Positions 9,065 through 17,660 of a stretch of 64,000 nt of DNA are shown in pieces. The DNA is from an uncultured Roseovarius sp. Its GTDB lineage: Bacteria; Pseudomonadota; Alphaproteobacteria; Rhodobacterales; Rhodobacteraceae. Numbering within the stretch: position 1 is the first letter of the stretch; each line of letters starts with the position of its first letter. Below the pieces are notes generated by a model. It ran no database searches. It was not told the origin of the DNA and saw only the letters and a program-made list of their open reading frames with translations. The stretch covers positions 259,001-323,000 of the forward strand of contig CANMOU010000002.1 of assembly GCA_947499555.1 (NCBI GenBank), written 5' to 3'. The position numbers and the translations under genes are program-made.

Positions 9065-9685
9065 TCATGACTTCACCGGTGTTGCGGCGCTGGCCAGCAG
9101 GACGCCGTAGATCACGAAACACCCTGCGAGAACCCGACGCAGCCAGACGTTGAACACCGCCCCCAACGCGGCACGGCCGATCCCGGCACCAAGCGCGGTG
9201 TAGCCGATGTAGCTGAGCGCCGTGATACTGAGCGCGGTGGGAAAGATGACCCACATCTGGCCCCAGATCGGAACATCGGGCTGTACGAACTGGCTGAAGG
9301 CGGCGAGATATCCCGCAACGCTTTTGGGATTGATCGTGGCAATCGCAAAGGCGCGCCAGTAGATGCGACGCCCATCCGGTTCTGCCATCACGACCGGCTG
9401 TTTTGCGATCACCCAGCCGCGAATGCCCAGATAGATCAGAAAGCCCGCCCCGATGATTTTTGCCATCTGGAAGGCTGTGGGTGACGCCGCAATCAAGGCC
9501 GTGACGCCGGCGGCAGAGAGTGTCAGAAAGAGGGTCGCTTGCGTCAAGATCGCCGCAACAGCCCAAAGCCCCCGCCGGAACCCGATGGTCATTCCGTTGG
9601 TAATGCAATTCACGGCATTGGGGCCGGGGGTCGTGACAAAGAGAACCCAGAAAACCGCAAAAACCGTCCAAGCCTCGAAACTCAT
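9065..9685 (-). CDS. LysE/RhtB family exporter
   Basis: The protein has 206 residues and multiple hydrophobic segments, with the signature VLFVTTPGPNAVNCITNGMT near the N-terminus. The start at 9685 follows a G-rich ribosome-binding region, 11 bases after the stop of the XRE-cupin regulator gene; the longer reading to 9736 would overlap that gene. It is probably regulated by that upstream regulator, since amino-acid exporters are often coupled to a local regulator. The substrate is unknown. Confidence 0.88.
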   Translation of the reverse strand: MSFEAWTVFAVFWVLFVTTPGPNAVNCITNGMTIGFRRGLWAVAAILTQATLFLTLSAAGVTALIAASPTAFQMAKIIGAGFLIYLGIRGWVIAKQPVVMAEPDGRRIYWRAFAIATINPKSVAGYLAAFSQFVQPDVPIWGQMWVIFPTALSITALSYIGYTALGAGIGRAALGAVFNVWLRRVLAGCFVIYGVLLASAATPVKS

Positions 9686-9696
9686 CCGCCGCCCCC

Positions 9697-10269
9697 TTAG
9701 TAAACCGGTGGCGCGATCACCCAGATCACGACACATGGCTTGTTGTAAGGGTTCGCCCAGCTGTAGATCTCATGCCGGATGCGGAAGCTGTCGCCGGGGC
9801 CAACGCTGAATTCGCGCCCGCCGATGGTCAGGTCAAGCTGGCCGGAGACGACATAGCCCATCTCCTGAGTTGGGCGGTTGGCGGGTGTTTGCATTGCCGA
9901 ATGCGGCTGAAATGTCGAATGGATCATCTCAAAATCGTCGGCCAGATCCGGCGAGAGCAACTCTTCGATCAGGCCTTCCTCACCAGACCCCATCGGGCGA
10001 CGCGTCCCGGCGCGCACGATCGTGCCCTGCTCTTCCACCGGTGCGCTGGCATGGGCAAAAAGAAAGGACATCGGCACGCCGAGGCGTTCGGACATGCCGC
10101 GAAGATCGGAAATGGATGGCTCGGACAGATCACGCTCTACCTGGCTGAGCCAACCCACAGAGCGCCCCAGCCCTTCCGCCAACTCGGTCAAGGTCAGGCC
10201 CCGGGCCTTGCGCAAGGCGCGTAAATCCGCCCCAAGGCTGCGCATTGCGGATATCTGACTTTGTTCCAT
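9697..10269 (-). CDS. XRE-family regulator with C-terminal cupin domain
   Basis: The protein has 190 residues. A helix-turn-helix of the XRE/Cro type spans about residues 13-68 (LRALRKARGLTLTELAEGLG, then GWLSQVERDLSEPSISDL). A small cupin_2 domain follows at about residues 115-185 (EMGYVVSGQLDLTIGGREFSVGPGDSF). Regulators of this build (PuuR/SutR-like) sense small molecules such as polyamines or amino acids through the cupin barrel. It is the first gene of the leftward run and lies divergent to the DM9 protein gene across an AT-rich 178-base gap that should hold both promoters. It is the best candidate local regulator of the LysE/Gfa segment. Confidence 0.9.
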   Translation of the reverse strand: MEQSQISAMRSLGADLRALRKARGLTLTELAEGLGRSVGWLSQVERDLSEPSISDLRGMSERLGVPMSFLFAHASAPVEEQGTIVRAGTRRPMGSGEEGLIEELLSPDLADDFEMIHSTFQPHSAMQTPANRPTQEMGYVVSGQLDLTIGGREFSVGPGDSFRIRHEIYSWANPYNKPCVVIWVIAPPVY

Positions 10270-10447
10270 TCAGGTGGCGCACATATGAAAATTTCCCAGA
10301 TTTTTTCACGATGTGTGATTCTGATGAAAAAATCAAACAGAATTTCACCAACGGACGATCGCCATCAAGTAATTTTACCCACATTACAAAAACTATGTTA
10401 AGTTGCCTAAATACTTGAATAATAGACACTTAGTTGAGGATTTCCCG

Positions 10448-12115
10448 ATGCGATTTTCCCCCACTTTCGCGCTCCTTTTTTCTTTTGCCTGCGCGGCAAA
10501 CGCCCAGATGAATGAGGTTGATCAGTCCCTGCGCGACGCTTTGGAAAGCAACCCAGATTTTATTGCCGATCTGCCCAAAGGTCACGTGATCCGCAGCTTC
10601 GAACGGACTGGCGGCATCACTGCGGGGCCGTTGATCTGGGGACCAAACCCGAACGATTTAGAGGTTCGCGTGGTGGCCATCGGTTCAGAAACAAGTGCGA
10701 ATTGCGACGTGACGCAGACACAGCAATATCCGGGCGGCCTGACAAAAACCTACACGCAGAAAAACACGCTCACGACCACGGTCGGAAGCCGTTTTTCGCA
10801 GTCTTTGAATGTCGATGTGGACTTGCCCGGCGTGGGCAGTTTCGGCACCTCAATGGAAGCTGAAATTTCGACGGAAACCGGCAAGGCCAAGGAAACGGGT
10901 GACGCGCTGGAATACACGCACAGCTATATTGCGCTGGTCGACCCTCGGAAATACATCGTCGCGCAACTTCAGGTTTTCGAACAAAAAATCGAAGGGCAAC
11001 CTTTCGAAGTCGACATCAAGATCGCTGATGCTGCGTTGGTCACACATGCGCCCGGCGTGCAATGGCTTCCCAAGTCTGCCGCGAGCGCTGCTGCTTTGGT
11101 CATCGCCGGAACCGAGAAAGATAGCAATGGCAATCGCCGCGAACTGGCGATCTGCCGTGCTGAGTTGGAAGAAACAACGCACCCGGGCAAAGTTGTGGAT
11201 CGCCGATGCAATTTTGGCTATGGCGGTGACGAGAAACTCGCATCTCGGTACGAAGTTCTTTCTCTGCCGAAAGGAAGTTACCGCTGGGTCAACCGCGACG
11301 ACTTTGAAGAGGACAATCCGGCAAGTTCGGTCACCAATGGCGACACGACAGGCGTGATCGCGGGCAAAGAAGAGCGGGTTGACCGGTACGACGGTCAGCT
11401 TCTGGTCTGCCGAGCGGAACACAAGGGCAGCTACCACCCGGGGAAACTTGTCGACAGTGAATGCATGTTTGGGTATGGCGGCAAAGAGATTGAGAAGAAG
11501 AAGTATCAAGTACTTGTTCTCAAAGAATTAAATGAGACAACAACCAACATTCGCCTTTCTCAGTACCTGCCGAAGGAAATGCTGAGCTTCCGATTGAAGG
11601 GCACGTTCGAGGGAACCCGCGCGCTTTCCTCCACCATAGTGCTGAGCCAGCAACTTCCGGTAACGGAAGAGCTTTGTCCGGCAGTTATTGGCGAAGTAGA
11701 CCCGGCCAATACTGAACCCGTTGCGCTGCCGCGCGAGGTCAACATCACTAGCAAACCGGTCGTCGCGGACGATGGAGAATATGCCTCGGCGGCGAGCGAC
11801 AGATCCGCAACCGGAGACGAAACGTCGCCGGAGGAACCACTGATTGAGGGGACCTCACTCTCCAGTGTGGAGCTTGAGCCCGGGGTGAAACCGCTCGACT
11901 GGAATATTCAAACTTTGCGCCTCACACGTCCCTTCATGCGCGGCACAGACGTTCTTGTTGTGCAAAAAGCTCTGACTGCGGCGGGCTGGCCGGTATTGGA
12001 AGACGGCGTCTACGGAGGTTACACGACGCGGGCGGTGATGCTTTTCCAGCGCGCACATGGGCTTGAAGTGGATGGCGTCATCGGGCCCGATACGGAACGC
12101 AGACTGGGGCTTTGA
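10448..12115 (+). CDS. Secreted protein with two DM9 (DUF3421-like) repeats and a C-terminal peptidoglycan-binding domain
   Basis: The protein has 555 residues. The start at 10448 has GAGG 8 bases upstream and gives a clean signal peptide (RFSPTFALLFSFACAANAQ). An uncharacterised region follows to about residue 220. Two repeats begin near residues 236 and 320, each with the pattern CRAE..(S/T)(T/Y)HPGK(V/L)V(D)..C.FGYGG.E....Y.VL, which I recognise as DM9/DUF3421-type repeats. The last 60 residues (about 497-555) are a PG_binding_1 domain ending VDGVIGPDTERRLGL. It is likely exported and attached to cell-wall peptidoglycan, possibly binding carbohydrate as proposed for eukaryotic DM9 proteins. 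It stands alone between the operon to the left and a convergent gene. Confidence 0.85.
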   Translation: MRFSPTFALLFSFACAANAQMNEVDQSLRDALESNPDFIADLPKGHVIRSFERTGGITAGPLIWGPNPNDLEVRVVAIGSETSANCDVTQTQQYPGGLTKTYTQKNTLTTTVGSRFSQSLNVDVDLPGVGSFGTSMEAEISTETGKAKETGDALEYTHSYIALVDPRKYIVAQLQVFEQKIEGQPFEVDIKIADAALVTHAPGVQWLPKSAASAAALVIAGTEKDSNGNRRELAICRAELEETTHPGKVVDRRCNFGYGGDEKLASRYEVLSLPKGSYRWVNRDDFEEDNPASSVTNGDTTGVIAGKEERVDRYDGQLLVCRAEHKGSYHPGKLVDSECMFGYGGKEIEKKKYQVLVLKELNETTTNIRLSQYLPKEMLSFRLKGTFEGTRALSSTIVLSQQLPVTEELCPAVIGEVDPANTEPVALPREVNITSKPVVADDGEYASAASDRSATGDETSPEEPLIEGTSLSSVELEPGVKPLDWNIQTLRLTRPFMRGTDVLVVQKALTAAGWPVLEDGVYGGYTTRAVMLFQRAHGLEVDGVIGPDTERRLGL

Positions 12116-12169
12116 TCCCGTTCATATCTAGAGCCTCGACTACTTTGGCCTGCTGAACACAATCCGCTG

Positions 12170-12628
12170 TCAAAGGCGGCCAAACACGTCGTTCAGGATG
12201 GCTGACAAGGCGGCTGAGTCGTTTGCATCGAATGCGGCTGGTTGGTCACTGTCGATATCAAGGACGCCAAGAAGCTCACCCTTTGCGTTCCAGACCGGCA
12301 AGACGATCTCTGCCCGGGTCGATGTGGCGCAGGCAATGTGACCGGAAAAAGCATCCACGTCATCAACCAATTGCACCTCTCCGGTCTTTGCCGCGGCACC
12401 GCAGACGCCACGATCAAAGGGGATGACAAGACAACCATGACCACCCTGATATGGGCCTATTTTCAGAAGGTTAGGCTCTGTCACACGGTAGAACCCTGTC
12501 CAGTCGAAACGATCATCTGCATGGTGTAGTTCGCAGACGACGGTTGCCATAAGGGCCACCGTATCGGTTTCTCCTTCGGTGAGGGCGGCGATGGTTTTGG
12601 ACAGCTCTGAGTAATCTGCGCGGGCCAT
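12170..12628 (-). CDS. GAF-domain free methionine-(R)-sulfoxide reductase (fRMsr-like)
   Basis: The protein has 152 residues and a single GAF domain. The three cysteines conserved in YebR/fRMsr enzymes are visible in GGHGCLVIPF, GVCGAAA and SGHIACA. The acidic LGVLDIDSDQPAAFD segment near the C-terminus is also typical. These enzymes reduce free methionine-R-sulfoxide in the cytoplasm using a thioredoxin-type donor. The ATG lies 2 bases after the stop of the thiolase gene on the same strand, so the two are probably co-transcribed although they have no obvious metabolic link. Confidence 0.88.
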   Translation of the reverse strand: MARADYSELSKTIAALTEGETDTVALMATVVCELHHADDRFDWTGFYRVTEPNLLKIGPYQGGHGCLVIPFDRGVCGAAAKTGEVQLVDDVDAFSGHIACATSTRAEIVLPVWNAKGELLGVLDIDSDQPAAFDANDSAALSAILNDVFGRL

Positions 12629-12630
12629 GT

Positions 12631-13803
12631 TCAGACCCGCTCAATCGCAATCGCGGTGCCTTCGCCGCCGCCGATGCATATCGCGGCGATACCCCGCTTG
12701 AGCCCGCGCGTTTCCAGCGCATTCAAAAGCGTGACCATGATCCGTGCGCCTGACGCGCCAATCGGATGGCCCAAGGCACAAGCCCCGCCATGCACATTCA
12801 CCTTCTCACGCGGCAGGCCCATCTCTTGCATGAAGGCCATCGGAACGACCGCAAACGCCTCGTTCACCTCCCAAAGATCGACTTCGTCTTTCGTCCAGCC
12901 GATTGCGGCCAAAAGTTTCTGCGCGGCTGGAACCGGTGCTGTCGTGAACCATCCGGGTGCCTGCGCATGGCTTGCATGGCCGACGATCCGCGCGCGGACG
13001 TTAAGGCCGCGCGACTGCGCCGCCTCATCAGAAGCCAGAAGCAGCGCGGCGGCGCCATCGCTGATCGAGCTGGAATTGGCAGGCGTGACAGTGCCATCTT
13101 TCCGAAACGCGGGCTTGAGTTGTGGAATTTTCTCTGGCCTTGCCTTGCCGGGCTGCTCGTCTTCGGAGATGGTGACGTCGCCCTTGCGCGTCGATAGCGT
13201 CACGGGCGTGATTTCGCTCGCAAAGGCACCGGATTTTTGCGCCTCCAATGCGCCTTCCAATGATCCGATCGCATAGGCATCCTGGGCCTCTCGGGTGAAC
13301 TGAAACTTCTCGGCGCAATCTTCGGCGAATGTGCCCATGAGGCGGCCCTTGTCATAGGCATCTTCAAGACCGTCGAGGAACATATGGTCGATCACCTGCC
13401 CGTGGCCAATCCGGGCACCCCCGCGCATTTTTGGCAGCAGATACGGCGCGTTAGACATGCTCTCCATCCCGCCGGCGATCATTGCATCGGTGTTTCCCAG
13501 CGCAATCTGATCAAAGGCGATCATGGCGGCCTTCATGCCGGAGCCACACATCTTGTTGAGCGTCGTGGCGGGAACCTCTTCGCCCAAACCGCCGTGAAAA
13601 GCCGCCTGCCGGGCCGGGGCCTGGCCCTGGCCGGCGGGCAGCACGCACCCCATGAGCACCTCATCAATCGATTTGGCTTTGGCATCCGCAAGCGCCGCGC
13701 TGATTGCAGCTCCGCCAAGAAGCGCGGCTTCGACACCGTCAAAGTCACCCTGAAATCCGCCCATCGGAGTGCGTGCAGCACCTGCAATCACCACGTTCTT
13801 CAT
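12631..13803 (-). CDS. Acetyl-CoA C-acetyltransferase (thiolase II family)
   Basis: The protein has 390 residues, standard for the family. The acyl-binding Cys is in NKMCGSGMKA, and the C-terminal catalytic Cys and His are in GGACALGHPIGASGAR; NEAFAVV is also present. The enzyme condenses two acetyl-CoA to acetoacetyl-CoA, or cleaves acetoacetyl-CoA, serving polyhydroxybutyrate or ketone metabolism; no phaB or phaC is adjacent, so the role is not fixed by context. Three closely spaced in-frame ATGs exist (13815, 13809, 13803); I chose the last, which has GGAG 6 bases upstream and gives the usual MKNVVIAGAARTP beginning. Confidence 0.92.
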   Translation of the reverse strand: MKNVVIAGAARTPMGGFQGDFDGVEAALLGGAAISAALADAKAKSIDEVLMGCVLPAGQGQAPARQAAFHGGLGEEVPATTLNKMCGSGMKAAMIAFDQIALGNTDAMIAGGMESMSNAPYLLPKMRGGARIGHGQVIDHMFLDGLEDAYDKGRLMGTFAEDCAEKFQFTREAQDAYAIGSLEGALEAQKSGAFASEITPVTLSTRKGDVTISEDEQPGKARPEKIPQLKPAFRKDGTVTPANSSSISDGAAALLLASDEAAQSRGLNVRARIVGHASHAQAPGWFTTAPVPAAQKLLAAIGWTKDEVDLWEVNEAFAVVPMAFMQEMGLPREKVNVHGGACALGHPIGASGARIMVTLLNALETRGLKRGIAAICIGGGEGTAIAIERV

Positions 13804-13891
13804 CGACATCTCCATTTCCTTTGGCCCTGCATACAGAATGGTAAGGAATGAGGTCTAGCCTCTGACGTGATTCATTTCGTCTGGAGGTCAC

Positions 13892-14230
13892 ATGCAGCTC
13901 AGCAGTGTTTTTGAAAATGACAAGCAGATCGTCTCGGTCGGGGCCTCTCGGATTGATGCCGCCTCTGCCATTCAATTCAAGGACGCGATGCGCGCAACAA
14001 CCGACACCGATGCGTCGCATGTCGTTCTGGATCTGTCGCGAGTGAAGTTCGTGGATTCGAGCGGCTTGGGTGCGATTGTCGCAGTCATGAAACAAATGGG
14101 AGAAAGCCGTCAGCTGGACCTCGCAGGGCTTACGCCGGATGTCGAGAAAGTCTTTCGCCTTACCCGGATGGACTCGATCTTTCGAATTCACATGACGGTC
14201 AACAAGGCCGTTCTTGGAAAGTCGGCCTGA
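13892..14230 (+). CDS. STAS-domain anti-anti-sigma factor
   Basis: The protein has 112 residues and a single STAS domain. The phosphorylatable serine context VDSSGLGAIV is visible in the centre, as in SpoIIAA/RsbV. Such proteins bind an anti-sigma kinase when dephosphorylated and release its partner. TGGAGG precedes the ATG. The next gene, 41 bases downstream, encodes the expected kinase-type partner. No PP2C phosphatase or sigma factor gene lies nearby, so the target of this partner-switch pair is not visible in the window. Confidence 0.9.
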   Translation: MQLSSVFENDKQIVSVGASRIDAASAIQFKDAMRATTDTDASHVVLDLSRVKFVDSSGLGAIVAVMKQMGESRQLDLAGLTPDVEKVFRLTRMDSIFRIHMTVNKAVLGKSA

Positions 14231-14271
14231 AATTGTTCCTTTTGATCTGAAGTCACATCTCGGAGTTCCGC

Positions 14272-14733
14272 ATGAAGCCAAGACGTGTCCGCCGCCCGCT
14301 TGAAAACCCGGTCCGGATTATCGCCATCACGCTCAAGGCGCAGAAAGACACCATTTCCGAAACGCTGCAAAACCTGCGTGCGACGTTTTTGGAAAGCGGC
14401 GTCGAAGCAGATGTCGTGGGGCGCCTGGAGGTGGCACTGGCCGAGACGCTTAACAATATCGCGGAACATGGCGGGCATCCGCGTGATGAAGATGCGATAC
14501 GTCTTACCGCCCGCATCTCGGATGGCGAGGTTCTCTTACAAATCCGTGATTCCGGCAATCCCGTTCCAGAACAACATGTGAGCTCCCCTGCTCTGCCGGA
14601 CAATTCCGGCCCGCTGCAAAGCCTGCCGGAGGGGGGATTCGGGTGGTTTCTGATTCACAAGCTGGCAGATAATGTGAAATACGCGCATGACGGCACCGAA
14701 AACCATCTAGAATTGGTGTTTTTGCGCAAGTGA
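14272..14733 (+). CDS. RsbW-like anti-sigma regulatory factor (HATPase domain)
   Basis: The protein has 153 residues. It is a GHKL-type ATPase domain with an N-box-like segment ALAETLNNIAEHGG, a G1-like IRDSGNPVP and a G2-like GGFGWFLIHKLAD. That pattern fits serine-kinase anti-sigma factors of the RsbW/SpoIIAB group. It would phosphorylate the STAS protein encoded just upstream and bind an unknown regulator, perhaps an alphaproteobacterial response regulator or sigma factor. The first residues (KPRRVRRPLE) are basic. A 224-base region without a gene follows before the gamma-glutamyltransferase. Confidence 0.87.
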   Translation: MKPRRVRRPLENPVRIIAITLKAQKDTISETLQNLRATFLESGVEADVVGRLEVALAETLNNIAEHGGHPRDEDAIRLTARISDGEVLLQIRDSGNPVPEQHVSSPALPDNSGPLQSLPEGGFGWFLIHKLADNVKYAHDGTENHLELVFLRK

Positions 14734-14957
14734 GACACCAGACCGGGGGAATGGTCACAAATTCGCCTCACTCACAGCGAAAAACCGCCGAAATGAATCG
14801 CGAAAACTGTACCTGTAGCTGCATATAGCTTCCCTCGGCGCCGCGTTTTTACAGCCCCCACCCAGTGCGCGGCGTCGAGGACTTAACCTCCCAAACAATT
14901 GGCATTTCCAGGCAACGGGCCTAGTGTCGTTTCGACTTCGAAATGACAGGGACCACG

Positions 14958-16535
14958 ATGCGCGATTTTCACCTTCCCGGACGCTCGGCGACCTATGCCA
15001 CGAATGGCATGTGCGCGACCTCTCATCCGTTGGCCGCACAGGTCGCCATCGATACTCTGTCGCGCGGCGGCAATGCCATGGACGCCGCGATTGCCGGTGG
15101 CGTTCTTCTGGGGATTTGCGAGCCGCAAATGACGGGCATCGGAGGGGATTGCTTTGTCCTTTACACACGCCCTGGCAGCGCCGAGATCCACGCGCTGAAT
15201 GGATCAGGCCGCGCCCCGGCTGCGGCGGATGCCGACGCGCTTCGCGCCGCCGGCCATTCAGAAGTGCCGGTCTATAGCGCGCATGCGGTGACCATTCCCG
15301 GCGCGGTCGACGCTTTTTGCCACCTGTCCGAGACCGAAGGAAAGCTAGGCCTGGATGCACTTCTCGCGCCAAGCATCCACTATGCCGAAGCAGGTGTGCC
15401 GATCGCGCCGCGCGTGGCCGATGATCTGCCAGAGGCGACGGCCTGCCTTCAGGGGCATGGGCGCACGTGTTTTTCGAACAATGGAAAAGCCTTTGGCGTT
15501 GGCGATGTGTTTCGCGCGCCCGGTCAAGCAGATGTTCTGCGTCGCATCGCGCAGCACGGGCCCGACGCATTCTACACCGGCGAAGTTGCCGAAGACATGG
15601 TGCGAACCCTGGCTGAACTGGGTGGTGCGCACAGCATTGAGGATTTCGCAGCAACCGCCTGCCTGCCAACCGCACCAATCAGCGGGCCTTATAAGGGTGT
15701 GGACCTTTTTGAGCACCCGCCCAACGGACAAGGTGCAACCGCAATCCTGCTGCTGAACATCCTATCCCATTTCGACATTGCGACGATGGACGCATTTGGC
15801 GCAGAGCGAGTGCATATTGAAGCCGAAGCGACAAAGCTTGCCTATGATGCGCGCAACCGCATCATGGCGGATCCTGATCACACGACGCGACTCGCGCATA
15901 TGGTCTCACCAGAGACGGCGGCCAAGCTGGCCGCCCTGATCGACCCCAAGCGCGCGATGGAAAGTGCAACACACATTTCGGAAGCCGTGCATCGCGACAC
16001 GATCTACATCACCGTGGTGGACAAGGACCGAATGGCGGTGTCGCTCATTTATTCCATTTTCCACGGCTTCGGATCGGGCATCGCATCCGAGAAGTTCGGT
16101 ATTCTTTTCCAGAACCGCGGTGCCGGGTTCACGTTGGAAAAAGGGCACCCCAACGAGTTTGGCGGCGGCAAGCGACCAATGCACACGATCATTCCCGGCA
16201 TGCTGGTCGAGGACGGGCAGGTCAGCACTCCGTTTGGCGTGATGGGGGGCTCTTACCAATCCACCGGCCACGCGCGATTTGTGTCCAATCTTCGTGATTT
16301 CGACATGGGTCTTCAGGCGGCGCTTGACGCTCCGCGCGCTTTTGCCGATGCGGGCGAGCTGAAGGTCGAGAGAGGCTATGCGCCCGAGGTGCATCAGACC
16401 CTTGCCGATATGGGCCATAACGTCATTGTGCCGGCGACCGCCATTGGCGGCGCACAGGCTATCCGGATCCGCAAGGACGGAGTTCTGGAAGGCGCATCCG
16501 ATCCGCGAAAAGACGGCTGCGCCCTAGGGTACTGA
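14958..16535 (+). CDS. Gamma-glutamyltransferase family protein
   Basis: The protein has 525 residues. It begins with the family pattern ATSHPLAAQVAIDTLSRGGNAMDAAIA and GIGGDCF. The presumed autocatalytic cleavage site and nucleophile are the Thr in RDTIYITVVDKD, followed by the small-subunit motifs PNEFGGGKRPMHTIIPGM and GVMGGSYQSTGH. The proenzyme is cleaved into two chains and then hydrolyses or transfers gamma-glutamyl groups. No signal peptide is visible, so this is probably one of the cytoplasmic GGT-like enzymes common in marine alphaproteobacteria rather than periplasmic Ggt. AGGGA lies about 6 bases before the chosen ATG; an ATG at 14943 is the alternative. Confidence 0.9.
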   Translation: MRDFHLPGRSATYATNGMCATSHPLAAQVAIDTLSRGGNAMDAAIAGGVLLGICEPQMTGIGGDCFVLYTRPGSAEIHALNGSGRAPAAADADALRAAGHSEVPVYSAHAVTIPGAVDAFCHLSETEGKLGLDALLAPSIHYAEAGVPIAPRVADDLPEATACLQGHGRTCFSNNGKAFGVGDVFRAPGQADVLRRIAQHGPDAFYTGEVAEDMVRTLAELGGAHSIEDFAATACLPTAPISGPYKGVDLFEHPPNGQGATAILLLNILSHFDIATMDAFGAERVHIEAEATKLAYDARNRIMADPDHTTRLAHMVSPETAAKLAALIDPKRAMESATHISEAVHRDTIYITVVDKDRMAVSLIYSIFHGFGSGIASEKFGILFQNRGAGFTLEKGHPNEFGGGKRPMHTIIPGMLVEDGQVSTPFGVMGGSYQSTGHARFVSNLRDFDMGLQAALDAPRAFADAGELKVERGYAPEVHQTLADMGHNVIVPATAIGGAQAIRIRKDGVLEGASDPRKDGCALGY

Positions 16536-16540
16536 GCGTC

Positions 16541-16867
16541 CTAGTTCAGCTGGAAATGAAGCGGGTAATGGCCATCCTCAAAAGGCCCAAACATGTCCGG
16601 GATATCCGGATGATCAACGGGTTCCCCTGAATAATCAGCGATCAGATTCTGTTCGCTGACGTAAGCCACGTAATAGGTCTGATCATTTTCCGCCAGAAGA
16701 TGATAGAACGGCTGATCCTTGATCGGACGGCTTTCTTCGGGAATTGAGTCGTACCACTCTTCCGTGTTGGCAAATTCCGGGTCGACATCGAAAACGACGC
16801 CACGGAAAGGATGCTTCCTGTGACGTACGATCTGACCCAAATAATATTTCGCGCGCGTTTTTAACAT
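16541..16867 (-). CDS. hspQ: Heat shock protein HspQ
   Basis: The protein has 108 residues. It contains the YccV/HspQ hemimethylated-DNA-binding type domain (KYYLGQIVRHRKHPFRGVVFDVDP; PFYHLLAENDQTYYVAYVSEQNL). In enterobacteria HspQ acts as a specificity-enhancing factor for Lon and influences DnaA stability. It is convergent with the gamma-glutamyltransferase gene and ends 5 bases after it. The upstream gap of 160 bases, shared with the divergent lipoprotein gene, is AT-rich and should hold the promoters of both. Confidence 0.9.
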   Translation of the reverse strand: MLKTRAKYYLGQIVRHRKHPFRGVVFDVDPEFANTEEWYDSIPEESRPIKDQPFYHLLAENDQTYYVAYVSEQNLIADYSGEPVDHPDIPDMFGPFEDGHYPLHFQLN

Positions 16868-17027
16868 ATCTACTAGCCCCTACGCGGCTACACTACTTCG
16901 TTCAATACCCATTTGTCCAACCCTGCGACCCGTGTTTCCGGGAAACAGTTTGTGAACGTGCAGACCACAATATGTCGCGAATTGAACCTCATTTCCGGGA
17001 TTCCCTCTGTGACGATTTTGAGGTAAA

Positions 17028-17651
17028 ATGAATAAAAAAATAATGAGGTTGAGGCAGATGAAGCGGTCTTTACGATCCCTTATGGTATTGGCGTCTTTGG
17101 TGGTTCTGGCATCCTGCGGAAGCCGGAGCGGTGGTCCGCCACCAGGAAATCTTGAAAATGCCTGTTCGATTTTGGCGCAAAAACCGCAATACTTGCGGGC
17201 GTTTCGCGCAGCAGAGGCGCGCTGGGGTGTTCCGGTGCATGTCCAGATGGCCACGATTTACCAGGAAAGCAAATTCGACGCAGAGGCGCGCACACCCTTC
17301 CAATGGAGCCTTGGTGTTATCCCGATGGGTCGTCAGAGTTCGGCTTACGGCTACAGCCAGGCGCTTGATGGAACCTGGGAAGAATACCAAAAAGAGACCC
17401 GGAGTTTTGGCGCACGTCGCAACGACATTCGCGATGCCGCTGATTTCATGGGCTGGTACATGTCCCAGTCGAACCAGCGTCTTGGCATTGGGCTGGCCGA
17501 TACAAGGAACCAGTATCTGGCCTATCATGAGGGCCGTACGGGATTTAGCCGTGGATCTTACAACGCCAAGCCCTGGCTCTTGCGGATCGCCGATGATGTT
17601 GCGGTGCGCTCTCGGACCTATCAGGCACAGCTAAATGCCTGCGGCGCCTGA
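17028..17651 (+). CDS. Transglycosylase SLT-domain lipoprotein
   Basis: The protein has 207 residues. It starts with a lipoprotein signal ending in the lipobox LASC at about residues 27-30, so it should be anchored in the periplasm. The catalytic Glu of lytic transglycosylases appears in ATIYQESKFD, with the supporting segments SAYGYSQALDGTW and NQYLAYHEGRTGFSRG. It probably cleaves peptidoglycan glycan strands. An ATG at 17058 would shorten the signal to 19 residues before the cysteine and is equally plausible by spacing. It is convergent with lolA. Confidence 0.88.
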   Translation: MNKKIMRLRQMKRSLRSLMVLASLVVLASCGSRSGGPPPGNLENACSILAQKPQYLRAFRAAEARWGVPVHVQMATIYQESKFDAEARTPFQWSLGVIPMGRQSSAYGYSQALDGTWEEYQKETRSFGARRNDIRDAADFMGWYMSQSNQRLGIGLADTRNQYLAYHEGRTGFSRGSYNAKPWLLRIADDVAVRSRTYQAQLNACGA

Positions 17652-17660
17652 GATTTCTGG

